From NCBI GenBank assembly GCA_964614655.1, contig CAZTPF010000007.1, positions 1 to 64,000 of the forward strand: a stretch of DNA of 64,000 nucleotides, given 5' to 3'. Both the position numbers and the translations under genes were made by a program. This document shows, piece after piece, positions 35,006 through 43,767 of this stretch. Every line of letters starts with the position of its first letter. Position 1 is the stretch's first letter. Origin of the DNA: Casp-actino8 sp964614655. Its GTDB lineage: Bacteria > Actinomycetota > Acidimicrobiia > Acidimicrobiales > Ilumatobacteraceae. Under the pieces are notes generated by a model. That model was not told where the DNA came from, did not search any database, and saw only the letters and a list, made by a program, of their open reading frames with translations.

Positions 35006-36706
35006 GTGATGGCGATCGGTGACCAAGACGCAACGGGCGGCCGATCGGCCGACGTGCAGGCGACCTTCTGTCGTGCACTGGTCGACGAGTGGGTGCGACT
35101 CGGAGTCGACTCGGCTTTCGTCGCCCCTGGGTCGCGGTCGACACCGATGGTGTTGGCCTTGGCCGCCGATTCCCGTGTCGCCGTTCACGTGTTCCACGAC
35201 GAGAGATCGGCAGCGTTCGCCGCTCTCGGCGCCGGATTGCGATCCGGTCGTCCGAGTCTCGTCGTCTGCACGAGCGGAACGGCCGCCACCCATTTCCACG
35301 CGGCGGTCGTCGAGGCCGATCTGGCGGGTGTTCCGATGATCGTCGTGACCGCCGACCGTCCTCCCGAATTGCACGGTGTCGGAGCTCCCCAGACGATTCG
35401 ACAGGACGATCTCTACGGATCGGCCGCCCATTGGTTCCACGATCCCGGGGTACCGATGGCGGACTCGCGATCGTCGTGGCGTGGAGTGGCTCGACGATGC
35501 GTGAACGAAGCGGTGCGTCGACCGATGGGAGCGGTGCACCTCAATCTTCCGTTCCGTGAACCGTTGGTGGGCGTGGCCGACGATCTTCCCGACGTCGATT
35601 CTGACGAGCCTCACACCGACACGTCGTCCAGCAACGTGTTCGCACACCAGACGATCGATCGTCTCGTGTCGGAGTGGTCGGTCGCCCGACCTCTTCTCGT
35701 CGCCGGGCGAGGGGCGACCGGGCGTCTGATGGAGGTGGCGATCGGTCGTGGCTGGCCAGTTCTCGCCGAAGCTCGGGCACGCGATTGCGCCGACGTGATC
35801 ACTCATTTCGACTCAATCGTTCGACACGCCCCCTTCGCCGATGCCGAAATTCCCGATCTGGTGGTTCGAGTCGGTGATCCTCCGGCCTCGAAGGTTCTCG
35901 GCCAGTGGCTGCTCCGCCACGAGGTTCGACAGATCCACGTGTCACCGGACGGTCGCGTGTACGACCCTGATCGAGTGATGGCCGAACGAATCGTGTGCAA
36001 CGCCGATGATCTGGTGGCCGTCTTCGACGCCGTTCGCCCGTGTGATCCGACGTGGACCGAACGTTGGAGCGATGCCGAACGAAAGGCGCGAGTCGCCGTC
36101 GACGTCGGATTGCGAAGCGAAGACGCGACAGGCGTGGCGTCGGTCGTGGCATTCGCGCACGGATTGCCCGAGACGGCGGCGCTGGTCGTGTCCTCGTCCA
36201 TGCCGATCCGCGACCTCGAGTGGTTCGGTGGCCGACTCGGTGATCGACTCGTGTTCAGCAACCGGGGAGCCAACGGCATCGATGGCGTGATCGCGACGGC
36301 CATTGGCGTGGCGACCGCGCACGAGGGTCCGGTCGGTGTTCTGATCGGCGACGTGGCGACCTTGCACGACTCGTCGTCGTTGGCTGCTCTGGCCCGACGA
36401 GGCCTCGACGTGCGCATCCTGGTCGTCGACAACGACGGTGGAGGAATCTTTCATCATCTGCCGCAGAGAACGTCGGTCGAACCGGCGGTGTTCGAAGCCT
36501 TGTACGGGACGCCTCACGGCACCGACTTCGCGGCGCTGGCGTCGGCGCACGGCCTCCGTGCTCGAGTCGTGGTCGACACCGGATCGCTCGTCGCCGCGGC
36601 CGCCGAACCGGGACCGAGTCTCACGATCGTGCGGACCGATCGTGATCGCGACGTCGAAGCACATCGACGCCTTCACGCGGCGGTGGCCCGAACACTCGAC
36701 GAGTGA
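35006..36706 (+). CDS. menD: SEPHCHC synthase
   Basis: A 566-residue thiamine-diphosphate enzyme joining isochorismate and 2-oxoglutarate. N-terminal FVAPGSRSTPMVLALA and HDERSAAFAALG are MenD hallmarks; the ThDP/Mg site is GDVATLHDSSSL with NDGGGIFHHLP. Full length. GTG 35006 is 5 bases and ATG 35009 8 bases after a TAGCGT box (34995-35000), so the ATG may be the true leaderless start. It converges on menF. Confidence 0.94.
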   Translation: MMAIGDQDATGGRSADVQATFCRALVDEWVRLGVDSAFVAPGSRSTPMVLALAADSRVAVHVFHDERSAAFAALGAGLRSGRPSLVVCTSGTAATHFHAAVVEADLAGVPMIVVTADRPPELHGVGAPQTIRQDDLYGSAAHWFHDPGVPMADSRSSWRGVARRCVNEAVRRPMGAVHLNLPFREPLVGVADDLPDVDSDEPHTDTSSSNVFAHQTIDRLVSEWSVARPLLVAGRGATGRLMEVAIGRGWPVLAEARARDCADVITHFDSIVRHAPFADAEIPDLVVRVGDPPASKVLGQWLLRHEVRQIHVSPDGRVYDPDRVMAERIVCNADDLVAVFDAVRPCDPTWTERWSDAERKARVAVDVGLRSEDATGVASVVAFAHGLPETAALVVSSSMPIRDLEWFGGRLGDRLVFSNRGANGIDGVIATAIGVATAHEGPVGVLIGDVATLHDSSSLAALARRGLDVRILVVDNDGGGIFHHLPQRTSVEPAVFEALYGTPHGTDFAALASAHGLRARVVVDTGSLVAAAAEPGPSLTIVRTDRDRDVEAHRRLHAAVARTLDE

Positions 36707-36719
36707 CGGAGCCCGGCGG

Positions 36720-36748
36720 TCGTTCGCGCCCTGATCAGGCGCGAACGA
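36720..36748. terminator. Bidirectional hairpin between menD and menF
   Basis: An 11-bp perfect inverted repeat (TCGTTCGCGCC and GGCGCGAACGA) surrounds a 7-base loop. It starts 13 bases after the menD stop and contains the last codons and the stop of menF in the loop and right arm. No T-run, but GC-rich hairpins without T-runs terminate in many Actinobacteria. Confidence 0.6.
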
Positions 36749-37931
36749 TGGCCGAGAGCATCGCCTGGAACTTGGCCTGCGTCTCGGCCAGCTCGGCGTC
36801 GGGGTCGGAGTCGGCCACGATGCCACCTCCGGCGACGAGTCGAGCGCGACGTCGATCCTCGGAGAACTCGGCGCAACGAATCGTGACTGCCCAGACCCCG
36901 TCTCCCGTCGCGTCGACCCATCCGACAGCTCCCCCGTAGCGACCACGGTCGAAGCCCTCGACGTCGGCGATGAGGCGTAGCGCATCGGTTCGTGGATGAC
37001 CTCCGAGGGCGGGAGTCGGACACAGTCGTCGGGCGAGAGAAAGGGCGTCGGGTCGCGGATCGCTGAGGCGCCCTTCGACGAGAGTGCCGAGATGTTGAAC
37101 GTTGGCGACCGGCACGATCGACGGTTCGGGTTCCCAGTCGAGATAACTGCAGTCGGGGAGGAGCATGTCGTGGACGACGTCGATGACGACCCGATGTTCG
37201 ACCTGATCCTTCACACTCGCCACGAGGGCCCGGGCGAGTTCGGCATCGGTGACAGGATCTCCGGTTCGGGGTGTCGTGCCGGCGAGCGGGTGCGACCGGA
37301 CCACGTCACCTTCGACCGACACGAGCAGCTCGGGTGACGCTCCGATCAAACCTTCACACGAGTAGCGATAGCTCGAACCGAAAGAAGCTCGTAGGCGAAG
37401 GAGAACGGAGTGGACGTCGATGGGGTCGTCGGATTCGACCGTGAGTTCACGGGCGATCACAGCCTTGACGAGGTCGCCTCGTCGAACGGCGTCACGAGCC
37501 GATTCGACGGCCGAGCGGTGTCGTGAGACCGGGGTGCGGGGTGAGACGACGAAGCGCGAGGAGCGGGGAGTCGGCCGAACCGGAGGTGCCAGACTCGCCA
37601 GGCGATCACCGTCGGATGAAGGGTCGCCGACGCAGGTCACCCAGACGTTTCCGGTCGCGGTCTTGCGGACCACGATCTCGGGAATCGTGAGTCGGCACGA
37701 GTCCGAGGCGAGGAACGGAAGAGCGCCGAAAGCGAGCGGACCGGCCTCGCCGTTCGATCGATCGTCGTGTTCGATGGCTCGCAGGACGGCGAGAGCCTCG
37801 GACTCGTCGACGTGGGCGGCGACGCCGCGCCCAGCGAAACCGACCCCGTCGCGAACGAAGAGTGCGCCGTCCCCGCGAGCGACGTCGTTCAGATCGAGGT
37901 CGACGTCGAGGAGCGTCGTCCGGGCCTGCAC
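36735..37931 (-). CDS. menF: Isochorismate synthase
   Basis: A 398-residue chorismate-binding enzyme. The core motifs are VKAVIARELTV, FEGLIGASPE-like (here CEGLIGASPELLVSVEG), HPLAGTTPR, VKDQVEHRVVIDVV, VQHLGTLVEGRL and CPTPALGG. It makes isochorismate for MenD; a salicylate synthase or EntC would look similar, but the context decides. No ATG is available: GTG 37931 leaves 2 bases after the menG stop, while TTG 37937 would overlap it by 4. Co-transcribed with menG. Confidence 0.88.
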   Translation of the reverse strand: MQARTTLLDVDLDLNDVARGDGALFVRDGVGFAGRGVAAHVDESEALAVLRAIEHDDRSNGEAGPLAFGALPFLASDSCRLTIPEIVVRKTATGNVWVTCVGDPSSDGDRLASLAPPVRPTPRSSRFVVSPRTPVSRHRSAVESARDAVRRGDLVKAVIARELTVESDDPIDVHSVLLRLRASFGSSYRYSCEGLIGASPELLVSVEGDVVRSHPLAGTTPRTGDPVTDAELARALVASVKDQVEHRVVIDVVHDMLLPDCSYLDWEPEPSIVPVANVQHLGTLVEGRLSDPRPDALSLARRLCPTPALGGHPRTDALRLIADVEGFDRGRYGGAVGWVDATGDGVWAVTIRCAEFSEDRRRARLVAGGGIVADSDPDAELAETQAKFQAMLSAIVRA

Positions 37932-37933
37932 GT

Positions 37934-38641
37934 TCAATCCCGAGTTGCGGTGAGGAGTTGAGTGATCCCGCCCGAGAAGACTCGATGGCGGGCGTCGGAG
38001 AAACCGGCCTCTCGGAGGTGAGCGAGCATGACGTCGGGCTCGGGGAGGTAGGCCACACTCTTCGGCAGGTAGCGATAGGCGGCGCCGTCGGAGAGAAGAC
38101 CTCCGATCTTCGGAACGACCTTGCCGAAGTAGAAGCCGTGGCCGACACGGATGAGGCGACTCTTCGGAACTCCGACGTCGAGCAGAGCGATTCGCCCACC
38201 GGGGCGAACGACCCGAGCGAGCTCGCGGAAAAAGACCGGAAGGTCGACGAGATTGCGCAGGGCGAACCCGCACGTCGCGCCATCGACCGATCCATCGGCG
38301 AGAGGAAGTCGAAGGACATCGGCCTGCGACCGCGGCGCACGAGAACGATCGGCGGCCAGCATGCCGAAACTGAGGTCGAACGACAAGGGCTGGAGACCGG
38401 CCCGACGGAGATCGATGCAGAGGTCACCGGTTCCGCTCGCCAGATCGATGACCCGACTTCCGCTCGGCAGTCCGAGTTCGGCCACCGCCTTCTTGCGCCA
38501 ACGAACGTCGAGACGGAACGTCATGATGCGGTTGACCATGTCGTAGCGAGGGGCGATGGCATCGAACATGCTGCGTACCGCCGTGACCTTCTCGTCGCCG
38601 GTCGGCAGCTCTCGGGTGTCCCAGGCACGATCCTTCGTCAC
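37934..38641 (-). CDS. menG: Demethylmenaquinone methyltransferase
   Basis: A 235-residue class I methyltransferase of the UbiE/MenG family: MFDAIAPRYDMVNRIMTF, the SAM-binding VIDLASGTGDLCI, and FALRNLVDL. It carries out the last step of menaquinone synthesis. GTG start 6 bases after TAGCCT (38653-38648), leaderless type. Followed by menF in the same transcript. Confidence 0.93.
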   Translation of the reverse strand: MTKDRAWDTRELPTGDEKVTAVRSMFDAIAPRYDMVNRIMTFRLDVRWRKKAVAELGLPSGSRVIDLASGTGDLCIDLRRAGLQPLSFDLSFGMLAADRSRAPRSQADVLRLPLADGSVDGATCGFALRNLVDLPVFFRELARVVRPGGRIALLDVGVPKSRLIRVGHGFYFGKVVPKIGGLLSDGAAYRYLPKSVAYLPEPDVMLAHLREAGFSDARHRVFSGGITQLLTATRD

Positions 38642-38755
38642 GGCGTCAGGCTATGGGGCCATGTCTCCCGGTGTCCTCTCGGGTCGCCGACAGGGGTCAC
38701 GGCTGGTCAGAATGGAGGCGGGTCGGCACCGGTCGGCCTGTGGGGGGACAGTGCA

Positions 38756-39994
38756 ATGATCGATTTCACCTTGGCACCGGAGCACGAGGAGATTCGCCGT
38801 CGTGTCCGAGACTTCGTGGACGGACACATCCGCCCGGCGATCGAACCCTTCGGTCATCGGGAGGAGATGGATGCCGACGCCCACCGGGCGTACGTGGGCG
38901 AACTGATCCGTTTGCGCAAACTTGCGGTGAGCGAAGGTTTGTGGCTTCCGCACATGCCCAAGGAGTGGGGCGGAATGGGGCTCGGTCACGTGGCTCTGGC
39001 GATGGTTCAGGCCGAAGCGGCACGAACTCGAGTCGGACCGTGGGTGCTCAATTGCCAGGCTCCCGACGAAGGAAACATGCACACGCTCGTGCACTGGGGG
39101 ACCGACGAGCAGAAGCAGAAGTACCTGAAGCCTCTGTGCGACGGCGTGAGCTCGTCGTGTTTCGCGATGACCGAGCCGGAGGTCGCCGGTTCCGATCCCA
39201 CGCTGATTCGCACCCACGCCATCAAGGACGGAGACGAGTGGATCATCAACGGCCACAAGTGGTTCATCTCGGGGGCCAACCGCGCCAAGTTCGCCATTCT
39301 CATCGCCCGTACCGAGATGGACGTTCCCGAGGGTTCACGCGGCGCGAATACCGCCTTCATCATCGACTTGCCGGCCGAGGGCTGGAACAACGTTCGTGAA
39401 GTCGAGACGATGCATGGTCCCGGCGGGCACAGCGAAATCGTGATCGAGGATCTTCGAGTCCACGATTCGCAGATCCTCGGCGGTCGCGGCAACGGTCATC
39501 GACTGGGCCAATACCGTCTCGGGCCGGCTCGACTGGCGCACTGCATGCGATGGATCGCCCAGGCCGAGACCGCTCTCGACATGATGGTCGACCGCTCCTT
39601 GAAGCGTTACTCGCACGGGTCGTATCTCGCCGAGAAACAAGGGGTCCAGTGGATGATCGCCGACTCGGCGATGGAGCTGTACCAGTGCAAGCTCATGGTT
39701 CTGCACGCCGCCTACAAGATCGACCGGGGCGACGACTTCCGGACCGAGGTGTCGATGGCCAAGCACTTCGTGGCCAACAGTCTCAACCGAATCATCGATC
39801 GGGCGATCCAGGTTCACGGTGCTCTCGGCTACTCGACCGACACGCCGCTCGCCAACATGCTGCAACACGCCCGTTGGGCTCGTTTCGCCGACGGCGCCGA
39901 CGAGATCCATCAGATGCGGATCGCCGAGAACACGATCAAGTCCTTCACCGACACTGGGAGCACTCGACTCGCGACCGGAGATCTGCCGGTCTGA
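38756..39994 (+). CDS. Acyl-CoA dehydrogenase family protein
   Basis: A 412-residue flavoprotein: N-terminal helical domain (DFTLAPEHEEIRRRVRDFVD), the FAD-binding FAMTEPEVAGSDPT, the middle beta domain with NGHKWFISGANRAKF, and a C-terminal domain with IQVHGALGYSTDTPLA. The form resembles ACAD10/11-type enzymes, which lack the usual C-terminal Glu base. It oxidises an acyl-CoA; chain length cannot be told. It has a ribosome-binding site (GGGGGGA) and a CAGAAT box at 38708-38713, so unlike its neighbours it carries a 5' leader. Confidence 0.88.
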   Translation: MIDFTLAPEHEEIRRRVRDFVDGHIRPAIEPFGHREEMDADAHRAYVGELIRLRKLAVSEGLWLPHMPKEWGGMGLGHVALAMVQAEAARTRVGPWVLNCQAPDEGNMHTLVHWGTDEQKQKYLKPLCDGVSSSCFAMTEPEVAGSDPTLIRTHAIKDGDEWIINGHKWFISGANRAKFAILIARTEMDVPEGSRGANTAFIIDLPAEGWNNVREVETMHGPGGHSEIVIEDLRVHDSQILGGRGNGHRLGQYRLGPARLAHCMRWIAQAETALDMMVDRSLKRYSHGSYLAEKQGVQWMIADSAMELYQCKLMVLHAAYKIDRGDDFRTEVSMAKHFVANSLNRIIDRAIQVHGALGYSTDTPLANMLQHARWARFADGADEIHQMRIAENTIKSFTDTGSTRLATGDLPV

Positions 39995-39996
39995 CC

Positions 39997-41610
39997 CTAG
40001 GACGGGTCGACGATGCTCTTGGCCCATCGGTAGTCGGCCTTGCCGGACGGTGATCGCACGATGCGATCGACGAACACGTAGTCCTTGGGCAGTTTGTACC
40101 GGGCCACGTGGCGGGCCGCCTCGGCGTTCAGTTCCTCGTTGGTTGCCGTGGTTCCCGAGCGAAGTTGCACGACGGCCACCACCTCGCTGCCCCACCGTTC
40201 GCTCCTTCGTCCGGCAACGACGCAATCGAACACAGCCGGATGGGGCTTGATCGCCGCTTCGACTTCTTCGGCGAAGATCTTCTCGCCACCGGAGTTGATG
40301 GTGACCGAATCCCGGCCTCGGAGTTCGACGGTGTTGTCGGCGAGCAGGACGGCCCGGTCTCCGGGGACGACGTATCGAACGCCGTCGATCACCGGATACG
40401 TCCGCGCCGTCTTGGCCGGATCACCGAGGTAGCCGAGAGCGAGGCGTCCGCTCTTGGCGAGCCAGCCGACGTGATCTTCGCCAGGCTGCACCACCCGTGC
40501 CAGGTCTTCGTCGAGGACGTGGTTGTTGGGGGCGAGCGGAAACGTGCCGGTCGACGCGTTGCCACCGGTCGAGAAGTGCTGGAGTTGTCCGCCGGCCTCC
40601 GACGAGCCGAGTCCGTCGAGAATCGTGAGAGTCGGATGGTGGGCGAGGAACTCGTCCTTCATGTGCGCCGAGAGAGCCGCTCCTCCCGAAATGAGAACGA
40701 CGAGACTCGAGATGTCGTACGAACCGCGATCGAGCTCGTCGAGGAGGGGTCGGCCGAAGGCGTCACCCACGATGAGTAGGAAGTCGATGCGCTCCCGCTC
40801 GACGATCGTCCAGATGTCGACCGGGTCGAGGCGCTCGGGCACCGAGGGGACGAACACCGTTCCACCGGCGTTCCAGGTGCCGAAACTCAGCCAGTGTCCG
40901 GCTCCGTGCATGAACGGTGGAGGAATCAAGGCTCGACGTCCGGTGGTCGCCGCCACGAAGTCGGCAACCGTGGTCGCCTCGCGGGATCCGGCGAAGCATT
41001 CGGTGAGGGCGTCGGCCTGTCGCCACATCACACCTTTGGGCATTCCGGTCGTCCCTCCGGTGTACAGGATGTACAAGTCGTCAGGAGACGAGGGCGGCAA
41101 CCGATCGGGACTCGACGCGGCGAGTGCGTCCTCGTACCACACCGCTCCGTCGAGCAATGGTGCTCCGCTCTCGTCCGGCACCTGGATCAGAACGGAGAGG
41201 CGGGGTGTGCGATCTCGTACCGCGGCCAAGGTTTCGGCGAAGGCCGAGTGGTAGACGATCGCCGTGGCGCGTGAATCGTCGAGCAGGTACGAGAGTTCTT
41301 CGGCGACGTACCTGTAGTTGACGTTGAACGGAACGACTCGCGCCTTGAAAGCAGCCAGCATGCTCTCGAGGTATTCATTGCCGTTGTGGAGATAGATCGC
41401 CAGATGATCCTGTCCGCTCTCGTGGGCGGCGAGGTTCGGGCGTTCGGTGTGGCAGCCGAGTCCTCGAGACGTGAAGTAGTTGCCGAGTCGACGCGTCCGC
41501 TCGGTCACCTCGTCCCAGGTATAGCGGCGGTCGCGGAACACGAGGCACTCCTCGTCGGGACGCGTCGCCGCGATGGCTTCATGGATCTCGCCGACCGTGA
41601 ATTCGTGCAC
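39997..41610 (-). CDS. Long-chain-type acyl-CoA synthetase
   Basis: A 537-residue AMP-binding enzyme. YTGGTTGMPKGVMW is the ATP site, LGSSEAGGQ the adenine region, GDRAVLLADNTVELRGRD the hinge, and SGKADYRW carries the catalytic Lys. Relatives are FadD-type acyl-CoA synthetases in mycolic-acid-free Actinobacteria. It ends 2 bases from the convergent acyl-CoA dehydrogenase, suggesting a shared beta-oxidation role. GTG start 6 bases after TAACGT (41622-41617), leaderless. Confidence 0.87.
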   Translation of the reverse strand: MHEFTVGEIHEAIAATRPDEECLVFRDRRYTWDEVTERTRRLGNYFTSRGLGCHTERPNLAAHESGQDHLAIYLHNGNEYLESMLAAFKARVVPFNVNYRYVAEELSYLLDDSRATAIVYHSAFAETLAAVRDRTPRLSVLIQVPDESGAPLLDGAVWYEDALAASSPDRLPPSSPDDLYILYTGGTTGMPKGVMWRQADALTECFAGSREATTVADFVAATTGRRALIPPPFMHGAGHWLSFGTWNAGGTVFVPSVPERLDPVDIWTIVERERIDFLLIVGDAFGRPLLDELDRGSYDISSLVVLISGGAALSAHMKDEFLAHHPTLTILDGLGSSEAGGQLQHFSTGGNASTGTFPLAPNNHVLDEDLARVVQPGEDHVGWLAKSGRLALGYLGDPAKTARTYPVIDGVRYVVPGDRAVLLADNTVELRGRDSVTINSGGEKIFAEEVEAAIKPHPAVFDCVVAGRRSERWGSEVVAVVQLRSGTTATNEELNAEAARHVARYKLPKDYVFVDRIVRSPSGKADYRWAKSIVDPS

Positions 41611-41696
41611 GAACGGACGTTAGGAAACTTCGGCGGGCGCCGACGTATCAGGAGCCCGTCTCGGGTCCGTCACGGGAGGCTGGTTAGGGTGGCGAC

Positions 41697-42692
41697 GTGT
41701 TCGACACCGCACCGGTCGCCGGCAGTTCTCCGGACGGGATCGTCTTTGGAATCTTCGCCCCGCAGGGCTGGAAGATGGAACTCGCCTCGATCGACGGTGC
41801 TTCGGCGAAGTGGCAGCGGACGGTCGAGGTGGCCACTCTGGCCGACGAACTCGGTTACGACTCTCTGTGGTTGTACGACCATTTCCACAACGTTCCTCGG
41901 CCGTCGCACGAGACAGTCTTCGAATGTTGGACGACCCTCTCGGCTCTCAGCCAGTTGACCCGCCGGATACGACTCGGCCAGATGGTCGGTTGCAACAGCT
42001 ATCGGAACCCGGCTCTCATCGCCAAGATCACGTCGACTCTCGACGTCGTGTCGGGCGGCCGCCTCGAATGGGGAATCGGCGCCGGTTGGTACGAGAACGA
42101 ATACCGGGCCTACGGATACGAATTTCCGAAACCGAAGGACCGGATCGGAATGCTTCGCGAGAGCGTCGAGATCGTTCGTTCCATGTGGACCGAACGCGAG
42201 ACCACTTTCAAGGGCAAGTACTACGAGGTCGTTCGCGCCAACTGCGATCCGAAGCCCGTTCAATCTCCGCGACCGCCGATCCTGATCGGAGGCGGCGGGG
42301 AGCAGCTCACTCTTCGAGTCGTCGCCGAGCACGCCGATTGCTCCAACTTCGGCGGCCGTCTCGACGAGTGGATCCGCAAGCGCGACACGCTGTGGCGTCA
42401 CTGCGAGCGAATCGGCCGCGATCCCGGCGAGATCCGAATGACGTGGTCGCCCGAGGTGTTCATCCGACGGACCGAGCGCGAGGTGTCAACTGCCGGCAGC
42501 CGAAGTCTGTGGAGTGAGGACGTGGAGAGCTGGACGACCGGAAACTTGGTCGGCACTCCTGATCAGGTGGCCGACAAGATCGGCTCGTACATGGCCGCCG
42601 GCTGTCGTGGTTTCATTCCGTGGTGTGCCGACTATCCCGACACCGAGACCCTCGAGTTGTTGGCGACCGAGGTCATGCCTCGGTTTCGCTGA
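41697..42692 (+). CDS. LLM-class F420-dependent oxidoreductase
   Basis: A 331-residue luciferase-like TIM-barrel enzyme: FAPQGWKMELAS, LWLYDHFHNVPR, LGQMVGCNSYRNPALIAK, SGGRLEWGIGAGWYENEYRA. This group uses F420 in Actinobacteria (FMN use cannot be excluded). The substrate is unknown. GTG start exactly 6 bases after TAGGGT (41685-41690) with no ribosome-binding site. Confidence 0.85.
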   Translation: MFDTAPVAGSSPDGIVFGIFAPQGWKMELASIDGASAKWQRTVEVATLADELGYDSLWLYDHFHNVPRPSHETVFECWTTLSALSQLTRRIRLGQMVGCNSYRNPALIAKITSTLDVVSGGRLEWGIGAGWYENEYRAYGYEFPKPKDRIGMLRESVEIVRSMWTERETTFKGKYYEVVRANCDPKPVQSPRPPILIGGGGEQLTLRVVAEHADCSNFGGRLDEWIRKRDTLWRHCERIGRDPGEIRMTWSPEVFIRRTEREVSTAGSRSLWSEDVESWTTGNLVGTPDQVADKIGSYMAAGCRGFIPWCADYPDTETLELLATEVMPRFR

Positions 42693-42716
42693 CGACGTTC
42701 GATGCTCGGTCGCGCT

Positions 42717-43175
42717 TCAGAAGAAGCTTCGGAAGATGATCTCGGCGACGCACGACGGCTTGCTGGCTCCTTCGCATTCGAAGGTGAACTCCATCGTCAT
42801 CTGAACGCCCCCGGACACGTCCTCGACCTCGAGCAGCTTCACACCGAGACGAAGGCGCGACCCCACAGGGACGGGAGACGGGAAGCGAACCTTGTTGGCC
42901 CCGTAGTTCACACCCATGGAGAAACCGTCCACGCGCACGACGGTCGGGTAGAGCATCGGTCCGAGGGACAACGTGAGGTAGCCGTGAGCGATCGGTCCAC
43001 CGAAGGGGCCCGACTTGGCTCGTTCGACGTCGACGTGGATCCACTGGTGGTCGCCGGTGGCGTCGGCGAACTGGTTGACCCGCTCCTGAGTGATGTCGAT
43101 GTAGTCGCTGTAGCCGAGATGTTCGCCGACGGCTCCCTTGAGCTCGTCGACGCCGGAAAGAATTCGAGGTGCCAT
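42717..43175 (-). CDS. MaoC-like enoyl-CoA hydratase
   Basis: A 152-residue single hot-dog domain. The active-site motif DATGDHQWIHVD (Asp and His) and GPIAHGYLTLSL are those of R-specific enoyl-CoA hydratases/MaoC dehydratases. It probably hydrates a short or medium enoyl-CoA. ATG 6 bases after TACGAT (43187-43182), leaderless type. Neighbouring fatty-acid genes fit a role in acyl-CoA turnover. Confidence 0.87.
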   Translation of the reverse strand: MAPRILSGVDELKGAVGEHLGYSDYIDITQERVNQFADATGDHQWIHVDVERAKSGPFGGPIAHGYLTLSLGPMLYPTVVRVDGFSMGVNYGANKVRFPSPVPVGSRLRLGVKLLEVEDVSGGVQMTMEFTFECEGASKPSCVAEIIFRSFF

Positions 43176-43220
43176 GGCCCGATCGTAGTGTGCCCTCGCG
43201 TCCGGGCCGCCTCTCGGGAC

Positions 43221-43655
43221 TCAGCGATACCAGAGGCGTTGGTGTTCTCGACTGTGCGGATGGAGCAAAAGGGCACAGAGAGCCACCTCGAAGAGAAACG
43301 AGATGGTGTTGCGGCCGGTCAGTTTGTCCCAGAGGCCGACGAAAGGGAGATCGGCGAGCACCCAGAAGCGGAGGGCGAACGGTGAGAAGGCGGCGATCAG
43401 TCCGAATCGATATCCGAGGCGACGATCGTTCGCCATGAGGAATCCCGACAGCACGTGGGCGGCGACGATGAGGAGTCCGACGAGGAGGCCGAGTGATCCT
43501 TTCGACACTCGGGCGTAGCCGATCCAGTCCGAGCGATCGAGCAGGCCGACAAGAGCGAAAAGTCCGTTGAGATACAGGAGCCACGTGGCGATCTGCAGGG
43601 TCTGCGGCTGCATACGGTCGAACCAGCGGCGAGGATCGAGACGGGCACGGGACAT
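43221..43655 (-). CDS. Small polytopic membrane protein of unknown function
   Basis: A 144-residue protein with about four membrane segments (QIATWLLYLNGLFALVGLL, GSLGLLVGLLIVAAHVLSGF, FGLIAAFSPFALRFWVLA, SFLFEVALCALLLHP) and basic loops. I do not recognise a family. The ATG at 43655 has GGAG four bases upstream; GTG 43703 would add 16 charged residues. It is divergent from era with which it shares about 70 bases of upstream region. Confidence 0.65.
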   Translation of the reverse strand: MSRARLDPRRWFDRMQPQTLQIATWLLYLNGLFALVGLLDRSDWIGYARVSKGSLGLLVGLLIVAAHVLSGFLMANDRRLGYRFGLIAAFSPFALRFWVLADLPFVGLWDKLTGRNTISFLFEVALCALLLHPHSREHQRLWYR

Positions 43656-43725
43656 CACTCCAGGATCGCGCACGGGGCTCCGAGAAGAAGACTCGGCGCT
43701 CACGAGATGTGATACGAACGTCGTC

Positions 43726-43767
43726 GTGGAACCGTGGTCGGTGTCGAGTACGACGGGTGCAAGGTGA
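43726..43767 (+). CDS. 13-codon leader ORF overlapping era
   Basis: GTG plus 12 codons (MEPWSVSSTTGAR) lies 7 bases after a TACGAA box (43713-43718) and its TGA overlaps the GTG of era (GTGA). The layout mirrors the menA leader. The -10 box is less canonical than most here. Confidence 0.3.
   Translation: MEPWSVSSTTGAR

Noticed and set aside
37862..38755. Upstream extension of the acyl-CoA dehydrogenase
   Set aside because: It is antisense to menG; the family start DFTLAPEHEE and a ribosome-binding site point to ATG 38756.
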